The translations under genes were made by a program, and so were the position numbers. Below, one piece after another: positions 1-8,034 of a stretch of DNA of 64,000 nucleotides. This DNA is from JAXLQL01 sp046331625 (GTDB lineage: Bacteria > Acidobacteriota > Terriglobia > Bryobacterales > Bryobacteraceae). Every line of letters starts with the position of its first letter. Positions within the stretch are counted from its first letter, which is position 1. A model generated the notes under the pieces. It saw only the letters and a list, made by a program, of their open reading frames with translations, made no database searches and was not told the DNA's origin. The stretch covers positions 62,001 through 126,000 of the forward strand of contig JAXLQL010000003.1 in NCBI GenBank assembly GCA_046331625.1, written 5' to 3'.

Positions 1-159
1 GTCGAGCAAGACCACGTCTGGATTCTGCGTCAAGCATAGGTCGACCGCATCGGCGCCCGTCTCCGAGGAAACCACCTCGAAGCCTTCACGCTCGAGGTTG
101 TAACGCAGCAACAGCCGGACATCGGGATCGTCCTCCACCACCAGGATCTTGCCCTTCAT
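1..159 (-). CDS. Response regulator, PhoB-like receiver domain (partial, N-terminus only)
   Basis: The first 53 residues of a two-component receiver domain are present; the gene runs off the left edge. The strand ILVVEDDPDVR holds the acidic pocket (E9, D10, D11), and the sequence ends in VVLLD, where the last residue (D53) is at the expected phospho-acceptor position. The stretch LLLRYNLEREGFEV is typical of PhoB/OmpR-type regulators, but the DNA-binding domain is outside the window, so PhoB identity is inference. ATG at 159 is preceded by GGAG seven bases upstream. The gene starts 12 bp after the stop of the secreted protein at 172-1968, so it is probably cotranscribed with the TonB receptor and secreted protein. 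Its position next to a cluster with Pho-box-like promoters fits a phosphate regulator. Confidence 0.85.
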   Translation of the reverse strand, partial: MKGKILVVEDDPDVRLLLRYNLEREGFEVVSSETGADAVDLCLTQNPDVVLLD

Positions 160-171
160 CGACACGCTCCG

Positions 172-1968
172 CTACTGGATGTCAGGATCGTTGAGGAAGC
201 TGGTCCACTCTTCGGTCCAGTCGTCATCGCCGATCCCGCCGATGAAATTCACCGTATCGAAGAACCCGTCGTCGGGCGGCGCGACGAATCCGGCACGGAA
301 GACAGGCGATCCGAAGCGGCCCACGAAGTCCGGATCGTTCCAGTCGAGCGGACGATTCAACATCGGATCCTCAGACAGGAAGTTCTTGCCGGAGGGATTG
401 CCCGAGGGACCCTTGGCGCCGTCGGCAAAATCCGCCGTGTATCCGGAAGCAGACTGGCCCCGGACCGTGTTCGGAGCTTTGGGATTGGCCCCCAGTCCGT
501 TGTTCCAAAGCAAAATTCCGTTCATCGTGAGGTTGCCTTGATCGGCCTGAGCCTGGGTGTTCGCGTCGGCGACATCGACTCCAGGGCTGTAGAAGTTGGT
601 GACCACCATATTGTTGATAGAGCCTCTGCTGCCGCGACGCACGAAGATGCCCGGCGCATTGGCTTCGTCGAAACCAGGGACGCCGCTGCCGACGAACGTC
701 ATGTTGAACAAGGTCGGATTCGAGTACGGAAGCGCGGCGTTATTGTACTCGCTGTTGTCGCCTTCGATGCCGCGATTGCCGTTCGCGTCGGGGCTCTGGT
801 AGAAGAGGCCGAACTGAGCGCGGCCGGTCCAACCGAGTTGGTAGTCCACATAGTCATCGGCCCCCAGGCCGCCGACCAGATACTTGGCGTCCATTGTGCC
901 GCCGAACCACTCGAAGGAGTCATCCAGGCCGTAAATCGCTTGCAGGTGATGAGCCTGCGTACCCTTGCCGCAGCCGGCGAAGGTGAAGGAGTTGGTCTCG
1001 TTGCCCGGCGAAAGAATCGAGCCGGCGTACTCGATCCGCAGGTAGCTCATGTAGCCGCAGCTATCGTCGGGATCGTTGCCGCCATAGAGGAAGTCGGGGC
1101 CAGCGGGCAAGCCTTCCACGAAAAATTCACCGGCTTGGTTGGTGGAGCCAGCAACCACGTTGGCTCCCACGTTGACCGGGGCCTTGCCGAGCATCAGCAT
1201 GCCGCCCCAGTCGCCTCGCGTGCGCTTTCCGAATGGCTGGGAACTGGTCATCACGATCGGGCGTGCCTTGGTGCCGAGCGCAACCAGCTTGGACCCGCGC
1301 GTGATCACGAGCACCGAAGGCGGTTGGCTGCCAGGCAGGCCCATGATGAACGTGCCGGGTTCCACCGTGAGCGTGGCATTGTTCTTCACGGCGACCACGC
1401 CGCGCAGGTTCCACAACGTGTCATTGGTGAGCAACCGGTTCGTGGTGATGTCGCCAGTGAGCGTGACGGTGTCCTTGACTACGCCGATCTTCATGTAGGC
1501 GGCCTTGAGCACGCGAGATCCCTTGAAATCGCGGAGTTGCACCACGAAGGTGTGCATTCCGGGTTCATCAGGGATAGTGGCGTCCTGAATCAGCACTGCC
1601 TTGGTAGCCGCGGTGAGCTGCGTCGCTTGGAAGCCGTCTATGACGGTTTTGCCTGTGACGTCGGTGGCCTTCTCGGTGCCCGCGGGCAGATAAAATCTCT
1701 TGCCGTTTTGGTTATTCTGCCGGAACGCGACGACCGTATAGGCATACGAGTCATCGTTCGGCTTCACGGTCCAGCGAAGCGTCAGCTTTTCTCCGGGCTT
1801 GTAGGTGTACTTGTCACTCCAGATGTACATCGATGCCGCGGGGCGTTGTTCCCCGATCATCGATGCCAGCCGTTGAGCCTCCTCCTGACTGACGGCCTTG
1901 CCGGCAACTGGAGACGCGATCAGCGGCGTGGCAGCGAGCGCGGCTGCGAATAGTGGTAGGTAACGCAT
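172..1968 (-). CDS. Secreted beta-helix-like protein downstream of a TonB receptor
   Basis: This 598-residue exported protein has a Sec signal peptide (about residues 1-23, hydrophobic core FAAALAATPLIA). Residues 45-165 look like an Ig-like region (YIWSDKYTYKPGEKLTLRW). From about residue 175 it has the features of a secreted, parallel-beta-helix-like family often found beside TonB receptors and sometimes misnamed multidrug transporter: VEPGTFIMG, TRGDWGG, LRIEYAG, DDSFEWFGGT and NRGIEGDN. It has no membrane segments that would support transport. The receptor gene ends 41 bp upstream and the response regulator starts 12 bp downstream, which suggests one operon. It may be a surface or periplasmic partner of the receptor. 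The substrate cannot be read from the sequence. Confidence 0.8.
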   Translation of the reverse strand: MRYLPLFAAALAATPLIASPVAGKAVSQEEAQRLASMIGEQRPAASMYIWSDKYTYKPGEKLTLRWTVKPNDDSYAYTVVAFRQNNQNGKRFYLPAGTEKATDVTGKTVIDGFQATQLTAATKAVLIQDATIPDEPGMHTFVVQLRDFKGSRVLKAAYMKIGVVKDTVTLTGDITTNRLLTNDTLWNLRGVVAVKNNATLTVEPGTFIMGLPGSQPPSVLVITRGSKLVALGTKARPIVMTSSQPFGKRTRGDWGGMLMLGKAPVNVGANVVAGSTNQAGEFFVEGLPAGPDFLYGGNDPDDSCGYMSYLRIEYAGSILSPGNETNSFTFAGCGKGTQAHHLQAIYGLDDSFEWFGGTMDAKYLVGGLGADDYVDYQLGWTGRAQFGLFYQSPDANGNRGIEGDNSEYNNAALPYSNPTLFNMTFVGSGVPGFDEANAPGIFVRRGSRGSINNMVVTNFYSPGVDVADANTQAQADQGNLTMNGILLWNNGLGANPKAPNTVRGQSASGYTADFADGAKGPSGNPSGKNFLSEDPMLNRPLDWNDPDFVGRFGSPVFRAGFVAPPDDGFFDTVNFIGGIGDDDWTEEWTSFLNDPDIQ

Positions 1969-2009
1969 GTTTCTCCTTTCGAGAGATCGAGTGTGCGAGT
2001 GTGGGTCCG

Positions 2010-4760
2010 TTAGAAGATCGAATACGTCAGGCCAACCTGGAACGTCCGTCCGAGCTGGTATCCGCGCTGGTCAAAGACCCCTTGCGTCCAGCGGAATTTG
2101 TTGTCAGTGAGGTTCTCCGCCTCGAAGCGCATCGTCCATTTGGCCTTCTCGTCGAAGGTGTACTGGTAGACGAAATCGACCGAAGTGTTCCCTTCCTGGT
2201 AGATGTCGGGTACTCCGAACGTCCCCACGTCGGTTACGCGGCGCGAGACGCGGTTGACGTAGAAGCGCGAACTGCTCCTCCAAGCCGGCTTCAACCACTC
2301 GAGAATCGCGTTGCCGATGTAGCGCGATTGCCCGAGCAACGGGCGGTTGCGCGACGTCAGCAGTGCCGCGTCGGCGGGGTTGATCTCGATGTTCGAGTCG
2401 ACGAAGGTGAAGTTCGACGAGATCGAGAAGTCGCGCATCCGGGGCGAAAGGAATTTGAGGTTCCGCCGAAACTCGAGTTCGAATCCGAAGTTGCGCGCGC
2501 CCTTGGCGTTCACGAAGCTCTGCCGCAGGTCGTTCGACGGAAGAATCGTCTGCTCGATCGGATTGGCGAACGTCTTGACGAAGAAGCTGGCGGCGATCAC
2601 TTGATTGCCTCCCGCGAACGTCTCCCAGCGGGCGTCATAGTTGTTGATCGCGGCGCGTTTCAGATTCGGATTGCCCTGCGTCACGAAGCCGCCGAGCGTG
2701 TTGCTGAAATCGAAAGGAGAGAGCTCACGAAAGTCCGGGCGCGAAAGCGTTCGGCTGAAGGAGAAGCGCAGATTCGTCTTGGCCGAGAGCGCGCGGATCA
2801 CGTTGATCGAAGGGATCGGATCGCGGTTGCCGAGGGCCGCCACCACGGGCTTCTGCCCGGGAACCAGATTGTCGATCGTGGTCACGATCTGATCGGCGTC
2901 TTCCACGCGGATGCCGCCCACCACGCGCCACTTGGGGCCCAGAGCCAAGTCCACCATCGAGTAGCCGGCGAAGATGTTCATGCTCGCGTCGTACCGGTCA
3001 GTGCCGCGGGTGAACTCGATGATCTGGAATCCGTCGGGCCGGATGTTGGCTGCGCCGAACAACTCATTGCTCCCGGCGAAGAGATTCAGCGTCGAAGTTC
3101 GCTGCGGAATGTAGCGGAAGCGCCGAGCCTGGAAGTCGCGCCGGCGCGCCGTCACCCGGAATCCGGTCTTCCAAAGACCCGAGATCCCACTCTTGAAAAA
3201 CGGTAGGCTGTAGTCGGCCTGGGGCTCGTAGATCCGATCGTGCAGATCGGAGAAGAAACGAATTCCAGACGAGCCGAGGGCCGAAAAGACATACCGCCCA
3301 TCCGGTAGTTGACCGCGAATCACTTCGCGTAGATCCGGTTCGTTGCGGCCCGAGTTGGAATATGTGAACTGCCAGTGGATGAGGCTGTTTCGCAGCGACT
3401 GGAAGGAGTGGTCGCCTTCCACGCCAGTGGAAAGCAGCGATCGTTCGATGAAGCGCAAGCGCTGCGCCTGAATCACGGTGTCGAGGCCGCCATCGCGCCC
3501 TCCGAACTCACGCGCCGACTTCTCGGCGTCCCGCGTGAGAGTGTTGCGGAACCGAAGGCTCTGGCTCGGGGTGAGGCGAACGGCCACGTTGAACACGCCC
3601 CCGAGGCGGGCCTGTTGGTTGTACTCGCGAAAATCCGGGTAGTCGGTGAAGATGATCGGCGCACCCGCGCCTTGGCGAATGAACCGCTGGTACTCCCTCT
3701 GATACTGCGGCTTGTTGCCGAAGCTCAGCGCTCCCACCAAGCCGAAGCGTCCGAACGTACCGCCAGCCACCGCTGACCAGTCGAAGGCGGGCCGCATCGA
3801 GCCGGTGGCCGTGGGCTCCCAAACGTTCGAGAAGGCACGGCCGAAATTCTGCAGTTCCGTTTGTGAGAACGCGCCTGGGAACAAGCGGCGATCGGCCGGT
3901 ATCGACGCGGGGAGGGAGCGAACTCCGTCGTCGAAGCCGAAGAAGTCGAATGAGCCGCCGGGATAGTTCAGGAATCGATCGAATGTCGTGGCGGTATTGA
4001 AGCCGCTCTTCATCGAAACGCTGAAGATCCGGGCGGTGGGAAAGTCGACCGTCTGCAGTTGCACCAGCCCACCCGCGAATTCGGCGGGCAAATCCGGCGA
4101 GTAGGTCTTCGAGATCTTGATATTCTCGATCAACCCCGCGGGAAACAGATCGAGTGGCACCACACGTTTCTCCGGCTCCGTGGTGGGGATCACGGCGCCA
4201 TTGAGTTGCGTGGCGCTGTAGCGCTCGCCCAGCCCGCGCACAAACACGAAGCCGTCGCCCACCACGCTGACACCGGTCACCTTTTCCAGCGCTCCCGCCG
4301 CGTCGGAGCTGGTTCCGCTTGCCAGTTCCTGCCGGCTGAGGCCGTCGCTCACTACCGCGGAGAGCTTGCGCTCCTGCAGCATCGCGTCGGCCGTGGCTCC
4401 GATCGCGGTGGCTCGTTCCACTACCTCTACCGTCGTGACAGCGGTCTTGGCGGTGATCACCGCGCTTGCTTCCGCCACTTGGCCGGCCACGACATCGATG
4501 TCGGTGACTTCGAAATCGGCGTAGTCGTTCGCGGTGAACTTGATGACGTACTTGCCGGGCGGAACTGCGACGCTGAAGCGCCCGTCAGCGCCCGTGATTT
4601 GCTGAGTCGAGCTTTGGCCGTTGATGGCAAAGGCGACTCCGGCGACTGGCCGGCCCGTCTGGGCATCGTACACGCCGCCAGCGACCGTGCCGGTCTGAGC
4701 CTGAGAAAGCGCTGGGACTGACAGAGCCAGCGGCAGCCACAAAAGGTTGGTGAGCTTCAA
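2010..4760 (-). CDS. TonB-dependent receptor with N-terminal carboxypeptidase-regulatory-like domain
   Basis: This 916-residue outer-membrane receptor is of classical type. The first 22 residues form a signal peptide ending in SQAQ. Residues 23-110 match the CarboxypepD_reg/SpaA-like fold (GGVYDAQTGRPVAGVAFAI, VPPGKYVIKFTA). The plug domain follows at about 120-240 with VFVRGLGERYSATQLNG and AGLIENIKISKTYSPD. The rest is a 22-strand-type beta-barrel ending in an aromatic residue (GLTYSIF), the usual BAM signal. The start is TTG at 4760: an in-frame TAA lies directly upstream and the signal peptide begins there. It differs from the Oar-like receptors nearby in having a recognisable plug. Its upstream region does not show the 11-bp-periodic element seen at the neighbouring receptors. 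The substrate is unknown. Confidence 0.93.
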   Translation of the reverse strand: MKLTNLLWLPLALSVPALSQAQTGTVAGGVYDAQTGRPVAGVAFAINGQSSTQQITGADGRFSVAVPPGKYVIKFTANDYADFEVTDIDVVAGQVAEASAVITAKTAVTTVEVVERATAIGATADAMLQERKLSAVVSDGLSRQELASGTSSDAAGALEKVTGVSVVGDGFVFVRGLGERYSATQLNGAVIPTTEPEKRVVPLDLFPAGLIENIKISKTYSPDLPAEFAGGLVQLQTVDFPTARIFSVSMKSGFNTATTFDRFLNYPGGSFDFFGFDDGVRSLPASIPADRRLFPGAFSQTELQNFGRAFSNVWEPTATGSMRPAFDWSAVAGGTFGRFGLVGALSFGNKPQYQREYQRFIRQGAGAPIIFTDYPDFREYNQQARLGGVFNVAVRLTPSQSLRFRNTLTRDAEKSAREFGGRDGGLDTVIQAQRLRFIERSLLSTGVEGDHSFQSLRNSLIHWQFTYSNSGRNEPDLREVIRGQLPDGRYVFSALGSSGIRFFSDLHDRIYEPQADYSLPFFKSGISGLWKTGFRVTARRRDFQARRFRYIPQRTSTLNLFAGSNELFGAANIRPDGFQIIEFTRGTDRYDASMNIFAGYSMVDLALGPKWRVVGGIRVEDADQIVTTIDNLVPGQKPVVAALGNRDPIPSINVIRALSAKTNLRFSFSRTLSRPDFRELSPFDFSNTLGGFVTQGNPNLKRAAINNYDARWETFAGGNQVIAASFFVKTFANPIEQTILPSNDLRQSFVNAKGARNFGFELEFRRNLKFLSPRMRDFSISSNFTFVDSNIEINPADAALLTSRNRPLLGQSRYIGNAILEWLKPAWRSSSRFYVNRVSRRVTDVGTFGVPDIYQEGNTSVDFVYQYTFDEKAKWTMRFEAENLTDNKFRWTQGVFDQRGYQLGRTFQVGLTYSIF

Positions 4761-4909
4761 TTATGAGAGGCCTCGCGGTAGGGTCGAACTTGCAGTCGGG
4801 CCTTCTCACCCAGGGTTGGCCACGACGACTAAAGTGCGACGATATCGCGGCATTGTGTCTGTTGCATTGCTCGCACGTGAATTTTGGATGAATGGAGGCG
4901 ATAGGGTTA

Positions 4910-4963
4910 TTTGCCGAATTGTCACATAACGAATATGTTCCATTAACATTGCCGTCGGACCAT
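4910..4963 (+). promoter_or_regulatory. Weak candidate Pho-box-like promoter for the Oar gene at 4973
   Basis: The cores are TTTGC (4910), GTCAC (4921), AATAT (4932) and TTAAC (4943) at 11-bp spacing. The hexamer GACCAT lies at 4958, 15 nt after the start of the last core. Two of the four cores fit poorly and the -10 is weak. It is listed because its phase equals that of the better sites. Confidence 0.25.
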
Positions 4964-4972
4964 GGGAAGATC

Positions 4973-7960
4973 ATGATGCGAACAGTATTCCTTCTGGGGT
5001 TGAGCGCCGCCGTTGCGTCGAGCCAGTCCGGATCCGGCCAAGGGCGGATCCAAGGCTTCGTAAACGATCCCTCGGGTCAGTCCATTTCGAATGCAAACCT
5101 GACGCTTCGTTCGCCCGACACGGGTTTGGTCCGAAAGCTCCTGAGCGATGCCGAGGGCCGGTTTTCGGCGGTGGCCCTTCCCGTGGGAACATACGAACTC
5201 GACGCCGCTGCGCCGGGGTTCGCGACCAAGCACGTGACAGCGCTTCAGGTGCGCGTGGGTGAAACCACGTCCGCTGGAGTGACTCTGGAATTGGCAGCGG
5301 CTAACACTACGATCAACGTCGAGTCCGCACCGCAAATCGTGAGCCTGGACGATACGCACAACAGCGTCTCGATCAACGAGCGATCTATTCGCGAATTGCC
5401 GATTCGCGGACGCAACTTTGTCGAGTTCGTCCAACTTACGCCGAACGTGATGCAGGAGGGAAATCGCTACGGCCTGGTGGTGAACGGACAGCGTTCGATC
5501 AACGCCAACATCTCCGTGGATGGCGTCGACTTCAACGATTCGCTCCAAGGTGGCCAACGCGGCGGCGGACCGAATGAATCCGCCTACTTCTTCCCGCAAC
5601 TGGCCGTGCGCGAGTTCCAGGTGGTGGCCAGTGGCGTCTCGGCCGAAGTGGGCCGCACCAATTCGGGCTATGTAAACGTAGTCACGCGGTCAGGCAGCAA
5701 CACCCTCCACGGCGAGACGTTCTTCGCCAATCGCAACGGCTCGCTGACCTCGAAAGATGCCTATGGAAATGACAGCAGCAGCAACGCGCAGAACCAGTTC
5801 GGCGGCGCCATGGGCGGCGCGATCCGGAAGGACAAGCTGTTCTTCTTCGGCGCCGTGGAAAAAAATCTGGTCACCATTCCCTACACCGTGAAGTTCAACA
5901 CGCCCACCGGAAACGTGGCGATTCCGCAGGAGATCCTCAGTCAACAAGGCTCGTTCAACCAGAAGAACAATCCACTCGTCGCCTTCGGCCGGCTCGACTA
6001 CAATCTCAGCCAATCGAACACCGTCAATTTCCAGTACACCTACGCCGCGCAGTATGGACTCAACTTCGGTGGAGTCAGCGGACAGACCAATGCGGCTTCC
6101 ACGAATAACACGATCCTCGACCGTGCCAGCCAAGGCGTGAAGGGCGGCGTGACCACCGTCGTTTCTCCCTCCGTCGTCAATGAGATCCGCGCGCAGTATG
6201 CCTACGACAATCGCCAACAGGTTCCGAACAGCCGGCTCGCGGAGGTGACCATCAATGACCTGGGCACTCTAGGCGGAAGCAAGAACGGAACATATATATA
6301 TGAAGCCACCCGCGCCGAAGTGATCGACAACCTGACGTGGACACGCGGCCGCCACACCGTGAAGGCGGGCTTCGACCTCAACTTCTCGCCGCAGCGCCAA
6401 CAGCGCGAGACCAACTACGGCGGCGTCTACACCTTCCGCACGCTCTCCGACTACCTGGCGGCCGTGGCCGGCGACAACTCCAAAATCAACCGCTATCAGC
6501 AATCGATCGCCGCCAACGGGACGCAGGGGCTCTACGAAGCTTCGCAGCAGGATCACGCATGGTTCCTCAATGACACGATCAAGCTGCGGCGCGATCTGAC
6601 GATTTCCGCGGGCCTGCGCTGGGACTTCCAACTCAATCCGCAGCCCACCAACCCGAATCCCGCCTATCCCGTGCTCACCGGGCGCATCCCGAACGATCTG
6701 AAGATGGCGCAGCCGCGGCTCGGCATTGCCTGGAATGTGGCCGGCAAAGACACCACCGTCATCCGTCTTTCCGCCGGACTCTACGATGCCCGCACGCCTG
6801 CCTACCTGATGCAGCGCGTGTTCACCGACAACGGACTCAACACGCTGGTGCTCGACACGAGCACGGACTCGAGCGTCCTGCGTTATCTGAAGGTTCCGAA
6901 TCGCATCGATGCTTTGCCAGCCGGAGTGCGCACGCCGATCAACAGCATCTACGCATTCGATCCCGCTTTCCGCAATCCCCGGTCCGGCCAGATGAGCGCC
7001 GCGTTCGAACAGAAAATCACCGCCCACACCAAAGTTGCCGTGAGCTTCACGCGGAACTCCACCTGGAATCTGCAGCGCCGCCTCGACCGCAATCTCTTCC
7101 CGAGCACAACGCTCCCCAATGGGCTCCCGGTCTATCCTACGTTCGACAGCGCCGGGAAGCTCGTACCGGCAACGGGCTACAACGAAGCAACTGGCCAGCC
7201 GATCTTCACCAGTTCGACTGGTGCCCCGATCGCCTACTCCGCGGCGCGCGTAGCCCGTCCGGACGCGACGCTCGGACAAATCAACGTGAACTCATCGGTG
7301 GCGCACTCGGCCTACAATGGCCTCGCCTTCACCGTGCAGCATCGCATGAACCGGCGCCTGCAATTCACCGCCAACTACACTTACGCCACCAACAAAGACG
7401 ACGATACGAACGAGCGCGACTTCAATCGTCAACCTGCCCTGGATACCTTCAATCTGAAGCGCGATGCTGCGTATGCGAAGAACGACATCCGCCACAGCGG
7501 CAACTTCAACGCCCTTTACGATCTCGGCCGTGGATTCACGGTGAGCACGCTCTTGTTCGCCCGAACCGGGATTCCGGTGAAGCCGGTGGTGGGCGCGGAC
7601 AACCAGAATGATGGCAACACCGTCAATGACCGGCCCGTGATCAACGGGCAACTGGCCGCCCGCGACGCCTTCCGCCAACCGGGCTTCTTCGACTGGGACG
7701 TCCGCTTGCTGAAGCGCTTCCAACTGGGAGACCGGGCGCGGCTCGAATTCTCCGCGGAAGTGTTCAATCTGACACGCTCCACCAACAAGACCTTCAATGG
7801 CGATGGTGAGACCACATTCGGGTCGCCCACGGCAACCAAGAATCCCTTCACCGGATTCAACTACTCGAACAATACGGCCGTGATTCCAACGTTCGCTCCG
7901 GGAACGGACCGGTTCGGCGGTCCACGCCAGGGGCAACTCGGAGTCCGGCTGATCTTCTGA
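4973..7960 (+). CDS. Oar-like TonB-dependent receptor 1
   Basis: This is a 995-residue outer-membrane protein of the Oar type. I chose ATG 4973 because it is preceded by GGGAAGA and opens directly into a signal peptide (MMRTVFLLGLSAAVASS); the longer reading frame from 4892 adds a non-signal leader. Residues 22-105 form a carboxypeptidase-regulatory-like domain (GFVNDPSGQSISNANLTL, LPVGTYELDAAAPGF). The plug-like region carries LPIRGRNFVEFVQLTPNV and the family hallmark GGAIRKDKLFFFGAVE. A long beta-barrel ends in GQLGVRLIF with a C-terminal aromatic. It is the first of three tandem paralogues on the plus strand and is divergent from the classical receptor. The substrate is unknown. Confidence 0.92.
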   Translation: MMRTVFLLGLSAAVASSQSGSGQGRIQGFVNDPSGQSISNANLTLRSPDTGLVRKLLSDAEGRFSAVALPVGTYELDAAAPGFATKHVTALQVRVGETTSAGVTLELAAANTTINVESAPQIVSLDDTHNSVSINERSIRELPIRGRNFVEFVQLTPNVMQEGNRYGLVVNGQRSINANISVDGVDFNDSLQGGQRGGGPNESAYFFPQLAVREFQVVASGVSAEVGRTNSGYVNVVTRSGSNTLHGETFFANRNGSLTSKDAYGNDSSSNAQNQFGGAMGGAIRKDKLFFFGAVEKNLVTIPYTVKFNTPTGNVAIPQEILSQQGSFNQKNNPLVAFGRLDYNLSQSNTVNFQYTYAAQYGLNFGGVSGQTNAASTNNTILDRASQGVKGGVTTVVSPSVVNEIRAQYAYDNRQQVPNSRLAEVTINDLGTLGGSKNGTYIYEATRAEVIDNLTWTRGRHTVKAGFDLNFSPQRQQRETNYGGVYTFRTLSDYLAAVAGDNSKINRYQQSIAANGTQGLYEASQQDHAWFLNDTIKLRRDLTISAGLRWDFQLNPQPTNPNPAYPVLTGRIPNDLKMAQPRLGIAWNVAGKDTTVIRLSAGLYDARTPAYLMQRVFTDNGLNTLVLDTSTDSSVLRYLKVPNRIDALPAGVRTPINSIYAFDPAFRNPRSGQMSAAFEQKITAHTKVAVSFTRNSTWNLQRRLDRNLFPSTTLPNGLPVYPTFDSAGKLVPATGYNEATGQPIFTSSTGAPIAYSAARVARPDATLGQINVNSSVAHSAYNGLAFTVQHRMNRRLQFTANYTYATNKDDDTNERDFNRQPALDTFNLKRDAAYAKNDIRHSGNFNALYDLGRGFTVSTLLFARTGIPVKPVVGADNQNDGNTVNDRPVINGQLAARDAFRQPGFFDWDVRLLKRFQLGDRARLEFSAEVFNLTRSTNKTFNGDGETTFGSPTATKNPFTGFNYSNNTAVIPTFAPGTDRFGGPRQGQLGVRLIF

Positions 7961-7974
7961 TCGCTCCGCCGATC

Positions 7975-8028
7975 TTTATCGGACTGCAGCCGAGCGTTCA
8001 TTCAGTTCAAACTGCACGCGCTTAGTCT
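7975..8028 (+). promoter_or_regulatory. Pho-box-like promoter of the Oar gene at 8035
   Basis: Four 5-base cores occur every 11 bp: TTTAT (7975), GCAGC (7986), TTCAT (7997) and CAAAC (8008). The -10-like hexamer TAGTCT starts at 8023, exactly 15 nt after the last core begins. Only 6 nt separate it from the ATG, so the transcript would be leaderless or nearly so. Confidence 0.45.
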
Positions 8029-8034
8029 GAGCAA

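Noticed and set aside
4761..4790. A Pho-box-like promoter for the classical TonB receptor at 4760
   Set aside because: I tested two possible -10 positions (CATAAT and TACCGC); neither has cores in phase upstream.
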